This document shows positions 1 to 12,700 of a stretch of 64,000 bases of DNA, piece after piece; the first letter of the stretch is position 1; the number at the start of each line of letters is the position of its first letter. Origin of the DNA: Thuidium tamariscinum. Lineage: Eukaryota; Streptophyta; Bryopsida; Hypnales; Thuidiaceae. The position numbers were made by a program, and so were the translations under genes. The stretch covers positions 14,074,001 to 14,138,000 of the forward strand of contig OX344753.2 in assembly GCA_947034885.2 (NCBI GenBank), written 5' to 3'. The notes beneath the pieces are model-generated. The model was not told the origin of the DNA. It saw only the letters and a program-made list of their open reading frames with translations, and made no database searches.

Positions 1-546
1 GGTCATTGGACGTGGGTTTGTGATCAGGGCTTTGGCTAGCGGATTGAAACTACGCTGCGTGGTAGGGGTTACTTTAGGTTTTGATATTTGGAGATTGGTT
101 CGTGGAGGGAGTTCATTGCAGCTGCTTTTGAGTAACTTCGGTGAAGCTTTTGATTTAGAACGAATATTTTGCTGCTATTTTTCTAGGAGATCGTCATATC
201 GATAGTGGGTTTGTGATCAGGGCTATGACGCGGTAAAATTGTAACCAGGGGGCACAGTGACGGGTGGTTTAGGTTCAAGTGTTTCGCCTCTTCCTTAGCT
301 TCACACTCGCGTGAGAATCTCTGTTTGTGGGTTCCCTTCGAATCTAGAACTCAGCGATCATGAATTCAGTGTTAGGTAGCTGTGATCGCATTGATTGGGA
401 TCCAGCGGAGTTCCCTTTCTTGTATACCGTGCATAATGAACACATTTGGGCTTGAATCGTCTCAGTCATGCTCGCTCTGCACTTGATACAAGCGATTCTG
501 GGATTACGGGCCGGTTGTTGAAAGTTCTGCAGCGAAGGCGGCCTTA
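1..546 (+). promoter_or_regulatory. Upstream and 5' UTR region of the TRPC4AP-like gene
   Basis: No coding region is supported here. The stretch precedes the first ATG of the TRPC4AP-like gene and should hold its promoter and 5' UTR. A 20-bp sequence, GTGGGTTTGTGATCAGGGCT, occurs twice in direct orientation at 12-31 and 205-224. I see no convincing TATA box that would fix a transcription start. Confidence 0.4.
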
Positions 547-3500
547 ATGGGGTCGGAGAAACCGTATGGTGACATTGGGACTGCGAGGAAGAAGACGGAC
601 ACGATGCTGAATGGGATAATTAGGGCACAGACGACAGGGAAAGGGTGTAAGAGTTTACGACAATTGCCGGCAGCGGTTTACGATAGGCTCCAGAGCGCCA
701 CTGAGGATGTGGCGCCTCTGTGCATTGCGCTAGAGAGCGCCTTGGTGGCTTACGATGTGGATTCGTGCCACGAGGTGTGTTGCAGCTCCTTTTGAAAGCT
801 AATTCGAAGAAAACTGATATAGATGCTAGAAGTCGTTTTTATAGATGTAATTAAATGATTGCGTGGGGTCTTTTTCACTTTGAATGTGAACAGTTTGAAA
901 GGACACCGTCACGTTTTTGCCAGGCGCTTTCAAAATTGACCCAATGTCTATGCGAGTGGAACAACGCGCATCACCAGCGCAACCGAGAAGCTTTCGTGCT
1001 GTTCGGGGGGGATGTGGTTCTCCTAAGAGCTCTCTTTTGCAAGTTCCCCTCTCCTGAGAACGCGGAGAAGCTACGCTTCACGGTGAAGGTGCTGTACATC
1101 CGGAACGAATGCTTAGGCATCTTGCGTGAGCTCTGTTTTACAGTGCATCCCTTCATCGAGTATTTGGCTGCCGATGCCACGTTCGTGGTGAAGTTGTTCG
1201 GCATGATGCGCTTTCACAACACGTTCAATAACGGTGAGTGCCTGCGCTATCCCCTTGGGATCCCCTCATTATCAGATTTGTATGCAACTTCCTGTGACAT
1301 ACCGGAGTGTAATCATGAAAGTACAGAGTGAGTTTTAAATCACAATTTTCATCTCCATGGCGTGAAATTGCAAGTAGCTCTGAAGATTCTGTATGAAATT
1401 CAATGGCACTTGATCTTTCTAGCTTGTATATTCAGAGAGAAGCCAGGATGGTCATTCGTTTTCATTATTATCCTGGCTTCCTCTCCGGTGCCGTTACATT
1501 GAGGGACGAGTACTGCTCAGGAGATTCCACCCCTTGAAATGTACACCACTGGTACATTCTCTTCATAAAACATGCATTGGGTGCACCTGAGCAGCACTCT
1601 ACCCCATTTTGAATGTATGCTTCCTCGGTAGCCCTACGCCACGATAGCTGCATTCGTTTGAAGCCGAGGCTGTGGATAGTGCTACAGACTTTGAGTGACG
1701 TGCAAGTTATTTTACAATGGTTACTAGATGGTTTCGTTCTGTGCAGCTGTTAATCTGGCAGAAGAGGTTCTGGCAATTCGACAAGAGACATGGAAAGTGC
1801 ACGATGTTCCGAATTTCACAAGCCTAGTGTGCAATTTCTCCTCGCGGCAGCTGGCTTCCTTCTGCCGTGTTCTGGCGATGGTGGTCTTTGAACCTGAGGT
1901 ACTTCACTGTGGGCAATGCTTGTATGAAGGGTCACGAGCATATGATCATCGTGATACTTGAATATCCAGCAGCTGTATATTCACCATGTCAAGTTTTTCA
2001 TAAATATCAAGCGTCCTCTCCGTAAGAATGCTACTCGTGGAAGCCAATTTTCAAATGGCTGGATATTAGCTGTATTTCTTATTATTGCGTGATAGATATA
2101 TGTCATCTTTGATTTTTTGATAGCAGTATTTGACCCTTAAGGTTCGAACAATCATAAATGGGTTGCTTTTACTAATAGCATTTCGCATCATGGACCTTAA
2201 AGTGGGGAGCGAGGGCTCCCGTGCCTCCCAACTATTGCTCTTAATCAAAGTCTCAGCGCAGAGTTTCAATAAGCCGGAGACTACTCTGAAAGCCCGATGG
2301 ATTACAGCATTGTGAGAGTGTTATTAGCGCTTGAATTGTGTTCCAAAGGAGGCAAGTCCTGCTGGTGGGTTAGAGTGCTCAGATGTGCAGCTGCTGCTGT
2401 TTCTTGTTGTTTTCAAGGCAGGGAACACGTTGTTGGGCCAGGAGCGGAGTGCAGACACTTGCGTCCAGCAAAAGAAGTCAAGGTTCGAGGAGCCCGAATG
2501 GACGGTGGCTGACAGAAACCATGAGACCATTTTACTGATACCGGACATTCTTGCACGCCTGGTGAAACTCCTCACATTGGACAAAGTGTCCTTCAGTGGT
2601 GAGGTGAGGCAGCACCTGTCCAAATTGAGAGCTCTTTGTTTAGATTTAGAGCATATGATTTTAGAGCTGAAGACTTGGAAATCATGACTTTACTCAATCT
2701 TCGCTTTTGATCCTATCAAGCCTATGCTTGCACTTGAATCTCGGTAATTATAAATGGTCCATGTATATGCCCAGTCGGTCGTTCATGTTTGCATTATGTA
2801 TGGTGTGATAATTTAATTAAGTGGCGGTGCAGAGTAATCTGTCTTCTGAATTTTCCGAGCTGTCGGCAGCCTTTTCCATGAGGGGCACGTTAGAAAGGAT
2901 GTATCATGCGTTCCGTATGACTCAAGCTCAACTTCTGGACGAAACAGGGGCTGTGATTTCGGAATTGGAAGGTCGGCAGGAATCCGGCCCAGCTTCTCCT
3001 CTGCGACAAGAGAGGGCAGGTCTGAGTTTACCGGATGAGAGTATTTTAGATTGGCACATCATAACATTTCTGGACCGTACTGCTCTCTCCACCGGCATTG
3101 TACACCTGGCCGCTTCTGTAAGATATTCATGGGATTGCACCTAGTGATTTCACTTCTGATTGTGAGAAATACCAATTGGTGAACAATGCGTCAGCGAGGA
3201 TATCCAATGGCATTGCTCCCTATTTTCTCTTGCAACTACTAAGGGAATAAAGAACTTCATGAATGAGGCCATTTGAGAAAAGGTGTTTTGCCAGGGAGAT
3301 ATAATAACTTCGTATAGAATGCATAATAAACCCCAGAGGCTCTTCACTTTCGTGATAATTTCATTTAGACTAAATGCCAACTCTTTTGTTTGATATCTTT
3401 ATTTCAGATCCTTGATGTTGGATTTTGATGTTTGAGTTTGTTGAATTCAGCATCACGTGGAAGTGCTGTTTGTATTATGTGCCTTGTGTGGCGGCAAGAG

Positions 3501-6500
3501 AAGAGAACAGGTACTCTTCCAGCGTAGCTCTTTGTCAACTTTTTTTGGTTATACGATATCATATTGGCAAAAGGATCATTGTTGGAACCATGTAGTTTTG
3601 GTTGTGTGTATTCAACTGAATTCTTGCAATGTAAGATGTGAAGCGTGATGATTTTTCAGGTGCAGAATTCGCTGGCGGAACTGGGTCTGGTTAGTGTTTT
3701 GAATGACATGTTTGACAAATTGGATTGGGTGCCGGCACAGCCACGTGCTCACCCTCGAGGAATCCATGGCCTCGGTTGTGTGTGCAACCCAAATTCGGTA
3801 AGGACTTCAAGCTCATATGAACTTAATTTGCCCAAGCTTTCGACATATAGTGTCCATGATGGAGGGCATCCTAAACGAGTTGGAGCAAAATTTGACATTG
3901 CATGTGTGCTAAACAAGGGAATTTTACCCCTAAGTTTTAACCTAAAAATTTGAAAGTCCCCTTTGGAAGCTGATAGTCGATTGTTGTCACGTTCAAAACA
4001 GTTTCTTTTGTTCAAAATGTAGGACATGATCTCTTTCTGTTGGTACATTTTGTTGCCTTGAAGCTTCCTAAATGATTCATTTTTAACTCCTATAGATATG
4101 GAAGCAGCCACTGTGGGCCATTTAGTGGTTTAAGGACTTTGGGTTTGGAGTGGATATAGAATGGTAAACTCTGCTGAAAGATTGTCACCAAGTGGTAACT
4201 TCAAGCTTCTCTTATAGTTTGTCAACTTGGTGAGCGGTATTTGTGAGTGGTGTCTTGACTATATTCCTTACTTGCAGGCCCTCAAAATTCAATACCTAAG
4301 GCTGATTCACAACTTCTGTGATCGTGACAGCTGCAATCGTATCAACAAGCAGCTATTATTGGTTCCAAGTATCCCCAAGGTACTCTTATAAGATCAGAAT
4401 CAGTATTCATCAAACTATAATCATGTATTATTTAACATTAGAAACAAGAGGGGTCCCAAATGTGACGCCTGTGCTTGTTGTCGATGCCTTGCTACTACTG
4501 AAACGTATGCATGTGGTTGTGATCAGGAGAGTTCCTCTTTTTGGAGCAAGAATAGCGACAAGGAATCAGATAGCCTTCTGGTGAAGATATTGAAATTATT
4601 CGTCAATGAACCGGGAGACTCACTTTATCGGTATACCCATTCACGCACTGCAAACATGGGTTTGTGTTGTAGCGCTTTGCAAATGAAAATTTGTTGACAG
4701 CAGTTTGCAGATTGTACACAACTTACAGGACAGCACTTGCAGGTTCTGGCTTGCGTCATGTGTGGAATCTTTTTTGCGAGGTGCAGATCGTAAGGATCAA
4801 GTAAGTGACATTCCTCAACATCAGTTTGATGTTATATGTCAGAACACAATCTTTAAGCTAGTTTACATCCTATCCTAAATGTTGTGGGGGACTCGTGATG
4901 GATACTATGAAATGATTGGGATTGACTGATGTGTCATTTCCTATGTTTACCTCTAATTTTTTTGTTTTGAAAAATTCAATGTTCCGAAATGTGACGTTCA
5001 AGTTCTTGAGTTAGTACTTTCAAGCGCTCAGATGGGTTTTTAGCCTCCCGTTTGAAACCTCAGATCTCTAGGATGAATATAGATCTGTTTTTCTAGATGA
5101 GTCTCAAACTGCTCCAGTTCCAAATGGGCGTTTCAAACTGCTTCGATGCCTAGTTGAGAGCTCTTCTTTTTAAATGTGCCAATTTTGTTAGATTACGCCA
5201 CTGTAATGAAAGACGCTTCTGGTTCTCTGTTGAATTGAGCAGGAAATTGTAGCATCGACAGGTCTGATGGAACATCTTGTACATGAAATTCTGAAAGGAG
5301 GATTTCTATGTGCTACTTCTTTACAGGTTTGATTGTGCGCCTGTTCTACTTGAGATTTTGTTATTGCACTTGCGGAAGTTGCAAGGATCTTTAATCCGTT
5401 GATCTCAGATACTTTTATGTCTCTGGTTGTGCTTAGATTAACTTTGATCTTCTCGGGGAGCTCATCAAGTTCAACAGAACCTTATTCGAGCATCTTGACA
5501 GACTTTTGGTTGGAGACAAGTTTGACCAATTTGTAGAGGTACTTCGTGAATGCACTGGGGATATCTGTGTTCATGCTTTCCCTTCATCTTGAATAATTCT
5601 TGAATCATCTTTGCTGCAATAGACGGATCTCAGGGTAGTCATCGCTATTTTTGTGGTGAAAATATTAGCCATTAATACACATTTAGACATTGAATGTTAA
5701 CGGGCTGGTTTCGACAGGGTGGGCATTTCGTAAGCAGATGAATATGTGACTACTTGGTACCCATAGTGTTTACAATCTCTGATTTGTTTTCGGGTGTATT
5801 GACTTCAGATCTTGGTTACGAACCTGGTGGACTCGAATGTATTCATTCGTTCTGTATTGCTGTCTCTGGACTACTTCAAGCGATCTCAACTGGATACAAT
5901 GGAACTTGTTTCAAGCCCATTTCTGTGTTCTTTGGAGGAGACGAGCATCAGGAATGGTGACTTTAGTTATGGAAATAAAGAGGATGGCACTTACTACAAG
6001 ATTACTGCCTTCGTCTCGCACAATACCTTACGGTTGCTGAAAGACCTCATGTGTGCCGTTCGGCTCGACGACATCAACCAGGTCTGCTTCATCACATCCC
6101 TACTGTTCTCCCAAGTAATTCAGTTGATTCTTAGTGTTTCTACCGGTTCACTTGTTTCTCTGCGCTTTTGGAAACATGTTTAACTCGACTGTGACTTCCC
6201 TGTTGTCATCTACTGCTCTATCTAATTGGCTTCTGGAATGTTTAAAGTAGAGGATACTATACTATTTTCGTCTTTTTAAGCATTTAGCATATGTAGGAGT
6301 GAGATTTTGGGAGATCATTATTGAGCTAGGGAGAGATCGCTTTTTGTGGAATAGCCAATTCCTTTTGAGATCAATTTTTCACAGTATTAATCTCGTACGC
6401 AATTTCGAAGTGGGAGGTTTTAGGCCACTATTTGGAGAGACCTCAAACAACCCCCTCTTCATTCACAAAGATCAGTGGCCTTAGACATGCTTACAGAATT

Positions 6501-6957
6501 TACTGAAGACCAACCAAGATAAAAGACCATAAATCTTTTCTGAATGTGAAAAGATGAGTTGCTGTTGTTGGTAACACGGGTTGATGTAAGAGATGGGTTC
6601 AGGTCCCTAACGATCTTTTATCCTGTCGCTTTTCGTGCTTGAATCCCGTTATGTTTGCAGGATAACATATGTGTTTTGAATACGGCTCTCATCATTTTCA
6701 TCTTTGTGGAGAAACGCGGAGAGCTTCAGGCCTACCTTCGAGCATTGAGGACAGCTGACATGAGAGTGCTGCGAACGTTCCGGTCTCTTCTGGAGTTTTG
6801 GCGTAACTACTACCTCAGGAAGCGAGGGCGTGAAGGCGTGTCTCTCCAGTACTCCACCCAGCTACCGTTTCCAGATTGGCTGCACGTTGTGGACTTGCTC
6901 TGTGCCCACCCTGACTCCTCCTGTTCCCTCCTCCATAGGCAGTCTGATTTCTCGTAG
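547..6957 (+). CDS. TRPC4AP: TRPC4AP/TRUSS-like protein, 14 exons, 858 residues
   Basis: Fourteen exons join in one frame with GT-AG introns: 547-774, 894-1233, 1747-1898, 2328-2603, 2833-3117, 3451-3510, 3660-3797, 4278-4379, 4449-4630, 4743-4800, 5243-5326, 5437-5538, 5809-6081, 6661-6957. The 2,577 nt give 858 residues, close to the roughly 800 of animal TRPC4AP. Family hallmarks visible are LAELGLVSVLNDMFDKLDW (exon 7), then HPRGIHGLGCVCNPNS, ALKIQYLRLIHNFCDRDSC (exon 8), and a C-terminal part with VLNTALIIFIFVEKRGELQ. Exon 9 adds a cysteine-rich patch (KCDACACCRC, then ACGCDQ). The fold is expected to be helical and armadillo-like, with no signal peptide. In animals the protein is a substrate receptor for CUL4-DDB1 ubiquitin ligase and a scaffold in TNF and calcium signalling; its plant role is inferred only from homology. 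The least certain boundaries are the start of exon 4 and the donor after it (2598 or 2603). It converges on the PSI1-like gene. Confidence 0.85.
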
Positions 6958-9721
6958 CCAGGAACGCCCCTCCGACATGCTCCAATGAGTGCCATTGTGT
7001 ATTATTTGTATTGATTACAGTATGCTTGTTAGTTAGTACGCTAATTATAGTTCAATTATGGTGAAACATCAGCTACCTCAGAACAGTACTCTGGAATCAA
7101 GGAGTTTCTGTACGTTGGGAACCAGGTTAAAGAATATGGCACTATCTTTGTCTAAAATGAGCACTATGTTGTGAACACTGCAGGAAAATTTCAGTACTTT
7201 CAGTACTTGCATAAAGTAAACAGTCAAAATAAAAAAGTAAAAGTAGTTTTCTAATGTTTTAATTCATAAAAATCTTGGAGTTCAATATCTTTCAATCCAT
7301 AGGTCAAATGATACAAAACAAAGCTTTTCCACTCTTTGTCGAGAGCTTTCCCATGGTCAAGGAGATATTGTTGTCATTGTGACAACCAACCAAACCAACA
7401 AAGAGCCTCACTTAAGGTATTGATGTTCCCCATCTTTGTAATCAAATCACTTATTTCAACTATTGCCCCTTGTATTAATTACTCGCACTTATAAGTACTG
7501 AATTTTCAAAGGTTTGCCTGTATGATGGGTATGATCTAAGCTTTGATACTTCAATTGTTGTGCATTGTCAATGTGATAAGATTTAAAATGTGCATTTGTT
7601 AAAAGCATTACTTCCTAAAAATGTGTTTGCACTCTATATTATAGGTGATGGTAGTGAAGCAAATTCAATCCAATGTAATACCTAGTGGGAATTTTTGTAG
7701 GCCTATCAATAGCATATCCACAACAAACAATATCCCATGAAATTTGATTTATTGGTATATTTTCAAAGTACATTCACACCAATAGAAGAAATCTTAACTT
7801 TGAGAAGGATAAAATAGTTCAATATTTCTTTTCTTTAATTTTAGTCTTCCATGATCAATGTTTAATCCTTCTTTAGCCCTAGGTGTGAATATTTCTCTAA
7901 TAAAATGGTTTGTTTTAGGTTAGGTAACAATGGTAAATTACTACCATAGGTCATTAAGGTAGGAAGCTCAAAAACTATTCATCTAAGGATTGGTTTTCCT
8001 TTTTCATGTATTTATATATATGAAAATATTATAGAGGTCAATTTAAGAACCATCTCATGTCCATTTCATAGCCATTTATAGGGACAGTTCTTGATGCCCA
8101 TTTGATTTAAGAGACTCCTACCTTACCATAAACTTGATTTTGAAGGTTTTGGAGTATATAATCTTTTTTCTATTTCAAAGACTATAATCTTAATATCTAT
8201 GTGATCAATTTTATTGAAAACTTTGTCACATAGTGTTCTAATAATGCAAGGCAAGATCCTATAGCTAGAACCCAAAATTAACTTCTTTTTTTTCATGATT
8301 GTGCCTCACATGAGAAATGATAGTATAGAGTAGTTCTTGATGAAACATTGTCAAGATCCTTGAGGGGATTAGAAGCATGAAAGAATACCTCAATTTATAA
8401 GTTCCATTGCCTTGGAAGTACATGTCTTCTTAAAGCACCTTGTTTTGATGATGAACTCCATTGACAACATCACAAAAGTACCCTCAAATAAGGACATTAC
8501 ACCATCTAATAAAGCACCTCCTCTAAGAACTTCCACAAAATAAGCTACCCTCTACCTTCCAGCTCCACGGTCAAGCTTGGGTACCTTATTTCAAAAAAGT
8601 TCCTTAAGGAGAGAGTGTAAAGTAGAGATACCTAATTGTAACATCTTTAGTTCTCTAACACGTATAAGCACACCTTGAATGAACCCTCTTATAACTCAAA
8701 ACCATCACAACTTTTCAAAAGCAACCAATGAGAGTGGAGACATTTCATGCTTCAAGGGTGCCCATTCAAGGTGAGTTTACTTAGTTTTATGTATAGACTA
8801 CCCTATGTTTTCAACTTTGAAAATTCATTAAATATTATGTAAGTGTTGAAACATTACAAAACCCATTTACACTTCATTTGTCTTTGCTTCACTAATAATC
8901 TCATCAAAATTTTCTGGTTATTCAACCTGAGATGGAGACTAGAAAAAGTGTTGCTTCTAGAAACCGGTCCCTTACCCTCGCCATAAGTCACTGAGCTGGG
9001 CAGCTGATTCAAAGAGAGGCCTTCACAACAACTCAATTGCAGTCAAATATTTTCGATGTGATCATCATGAAACTCTGTATTCTGTAACCCCCAGTCTGGA
9101 ATACATTATTTACAATGGTACAAAGACCAGGCACAGAGTCAAGGGCTCTAGTTTCTACAGATCAATTATTCACTACCAATTTTTACAGATGTTATTCACT
9201 ACGAGTTTCTAGACGAAGTAAAACGGTCCTCCTCAAGCTCCAAACGTCTACCAATCTCCATGAATTTATGAGTTATACGAGAACGATTCACAAACTCATA
9301 ACATTCTTGAAAAGACTACTCAAAAGCCACTTTTTTTTCTTTTTCATTTCCAGCCAGTGCAGCAATCTTCTTATGACTTGTGAGTCACCACCCCGATTGT
9401 GGCAGCATGCCATTCACTGAAATCTTGCAATCAACTCTTGCTATGCATCCAAGTATTCCTTCTACTGGATGGGAGAGACCTTTCTTTGACGTTGAATTCA
9501 ATCCTTCCGAGGCACTCAGGCGAGGGATATATATTCCTTCTACAATGCGCTGCCTGGAGGGACCTTCGGCCTGGCCTCCAAGAATGTGATGCTGACCACG
9601 ACTAACTTAAGGCCAAGCTTAATATAATAGAACTCGGTTAGCCAACCAAAAACTGGAAAGGGAAAAAAACTCATTACTATCAAGGACATGAAAAGTGTCC
9701 GAATTCAGAATTGCATCTACA
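6958..9721. other. Convergent intergenic region (3' UTRs plus AT-rich spacer)
   Basis: The region lies between the stop codons of two convergent genes, so its ends should be their 3' UTRs. The first few hundred bases and 8.9-9.7 kb are more mixed in composition; 7.2-8.8 kb is AT-rich. I found no reading frame with a recognisable product and no clear terminal repeats. Confidence 0.5.
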
Positions 9722-12700
9722 TTATGAATTTACTTTCAATCTATGAGTATCATGACTAAGGGGAATATCACGCTTACTGGTTCTGCGTTGTTGCTGCTCC
9801 AGCTTCTGTGCTGTACTCGGAGAATGGCTACTGCTTTTACTTAACCCTATTAAACGCTCCCGGGCCACACTGGAGGTGAACTCTTGAGACTTACTGAGCC
9901 CAGGAAGTATTCTTCGACCTGACGGTGTTGCACAATAACCCTTTCCTGAATCCATCACAACCACATCAGGCTTTGCAGTTCGAGAAGCGGAGCGTCCAGA
10001 GTCATCCACCCCCTCTTCTCCTGCACTCTCAGCAGGCCGTAGATCTCCAACATCTGACGATCCTGACTCAGAGTTATGTTCAATAATCATCTCAGCCCGT
10101 GACGGGTTATCTAGGTCATCCACGTCTTGCAAAATGGCTTCGTCCTCCTTCACAGTATCGACTACAGGCACAGGAGCGGGGACAGGAGTAGAATGAGGTG
10201 TGAGCCGTTCACTGGACAAACCTGCTGAAGAAGCAAACATGTCAGGGGGTGGGGGGGAGATGTTCCTCTCCGGGGGTATGAACGGTTGAGTGGGCTTCCT
10301 TGTGACCTGTGGTACCTTGTGCGGGAATTGTTGCAGTCCATTGTTGAGCTTGTTTTTCCTTGCCCGGCAGACCAGATGATGCAGCCCCACTATGAGTTCT
10401 AAAATATAGGCTTCCACTTTCTGTTGATTCGCATGGTGTAATGTTTGTAATAATGTGAGTTCCGAGTATCCCATAGACTTCCGATCAGCTGATGACCTGC
10501 AGTTAGGAAGACATACGAAGTAAGCGGCAGAAACACAACCATGTGCATGAAAAGGAATGGTAGTAATCTACCGGTGGTGCAACACATAACGCCCATTGGA
10601 CCAAGGATGACGGATGACTGATCATTCTGCGAAAACTATGAGCCAAATTTCATATCACTAGAATATCATGAGAATAATTGCATGATAAATAAATAAAATT
10701 GACCAAAAAATACCCTAATAAGAACTATTCAAAACTGCTAGAAAAATACATGAGGCACAATTTGGGCTTCTTGGTCAATCAGGGGATAATAACTTGAAAT
10801 GTGAGATACGGTACATATCTCGTCCCTCTGAAAGATTCGAACACTTAGAGACACCAGAAAGGTGTCATCACCAGCTGAGTTCGGCATGAAACATTAGAAC
10901 AAAAGTTATTTACAGGTTTACATGCCTGCACCATCCACGCATGGTTGCCCAAGTCCTAAGCCATAAAAGGAAGTAATGACTGATGCAGTTAACACGGCCT
11001 GTGTTAGATACACCAATCAAGTGTTGCCAACTGGCTGGTGCCCCACGGCCTATCAGCTAGCTGGAAGTGAACCAACCTATAATGTGCCGGATTAGCAAGT
11101 TAACTACGAGAGTAATAGACTTTCAGTTAGCTAACTACTGCTACTTGGTTGGTATGAGCGGTTAGCAATCCAAATCATTGACACGATTACATTATTCCGC
11201 TAAAATCGAGGAGATAAGTTTAAATGATGGAAATGAAGGTATTTTCAACGCTAATCAGTAAGGGAGTTGGAACCAATTTGTTAACTGGCGCAACTTTGGC
11301 GGGCACAGATTCATCACACCTACAAAACTACAAGGAAAAAACGTCGGAAGGCACCTTATAGTCTCTATTCAGGCTATTTGAATACAAATTTGGATTCATG
11401 GAACCAAAATTACAGTAGTACACTAGAATGTTCCACATGAGGATGATCACATGCTAAATCAACCACCCTTAAAAAAGATGGTATATGTACTATTCATCAC
11501 TTGGGTAGGAGTAATGAAGTTCATGACCTACTTTGGAAGTGCGGGCCACCAGTATCTATTTCGAGTTAGCTAAAGACGCGACTAATTCTTTTATTTTGAA
11601 ATTTTAGAAACTAACTCTAATATTTTTGGGCGGCTTAGGAATGAGGAAAATTGAAAGTGCAAGTTGAACTGAACGTAATGCAATGCAAGAGATAAATACT
11701 CACCCAGTATTTGCCCACTCTCCAACCCATCCAAATCCGTGGTGAGCCCTGAGCTCCAGGACAAAACACATTCCCAAAGGCAAAATTTAAATCAATTCAT
11801 TGAAGCCTCGCGTTAGAAAGCATCATAAGCCAGTGAACCTCTTCACTAGATGAAAAAAGTTGAAATGGGGATTTCACATAACTTAAAAATTGCAATATCT
11901 AACAGGCAGAAGACTACTGGCAACAAACCACTAACGCGGAACAAACAATGCCCATACAATGAAAAGTCTTACGATACCACTCTAATAACACTGTCCTTCT
12001 GATGGAATCAATGAGGAGACTACATTTTTCACGACCAAAAGATGTTAATCCCTACTTGTTGCAATTCTTACTTGGTAGTGTTCGATGCCACTGGAACCAT
12101 CCAATCCAAGATCTTGTACAGCTCACTTTTGAGTTCCTCCATTGTCAGCTGCACAGCAAGCAAGTATGAACATATGTACATTATATAAGTGAGACTTTAC
12201 TTATGATGGGTAGTATGTAAGCTTTCTTCTTTTGCTTGACAAACCCATAGTCTTGGATGTTACAGTGAAAGACCAAGTTCCTCCATGTTCACTGCAACAT
12301 CCTTCAAACACTATTAATTTGAAACATTTCAAATAGCTTCAGTTCAGGTTGCATAAGGTTCGCAGTTACAAACATGACTCACTGCATCTTTATTGGAATT
12401 TTGCTGCAGGCGACCTTTCAATGCAATCTTCATGGTTGGGGGCAACCCTTGGTATAGATTATCTCTTGCATGAGCAGGCACTGAACTAGGTCTCGACACC
12501 TGGACACGCAAATGTCAACAAAAGGAGGGGGTGGAGCCTAGAACAACATAAAGCCTATCAGAACTTTCAATATTGCCCAAAAGTAGCTCTAAATTCCGTT
12601 AAATTGCGTTACAATTAGGGGGTGGAGGGGTTGTGTTTCTACTGGTTGGTTGAAAGTAAACCCCGTCAACCTCGTCAAAAGTCATAAGGCTTGATTTTGT

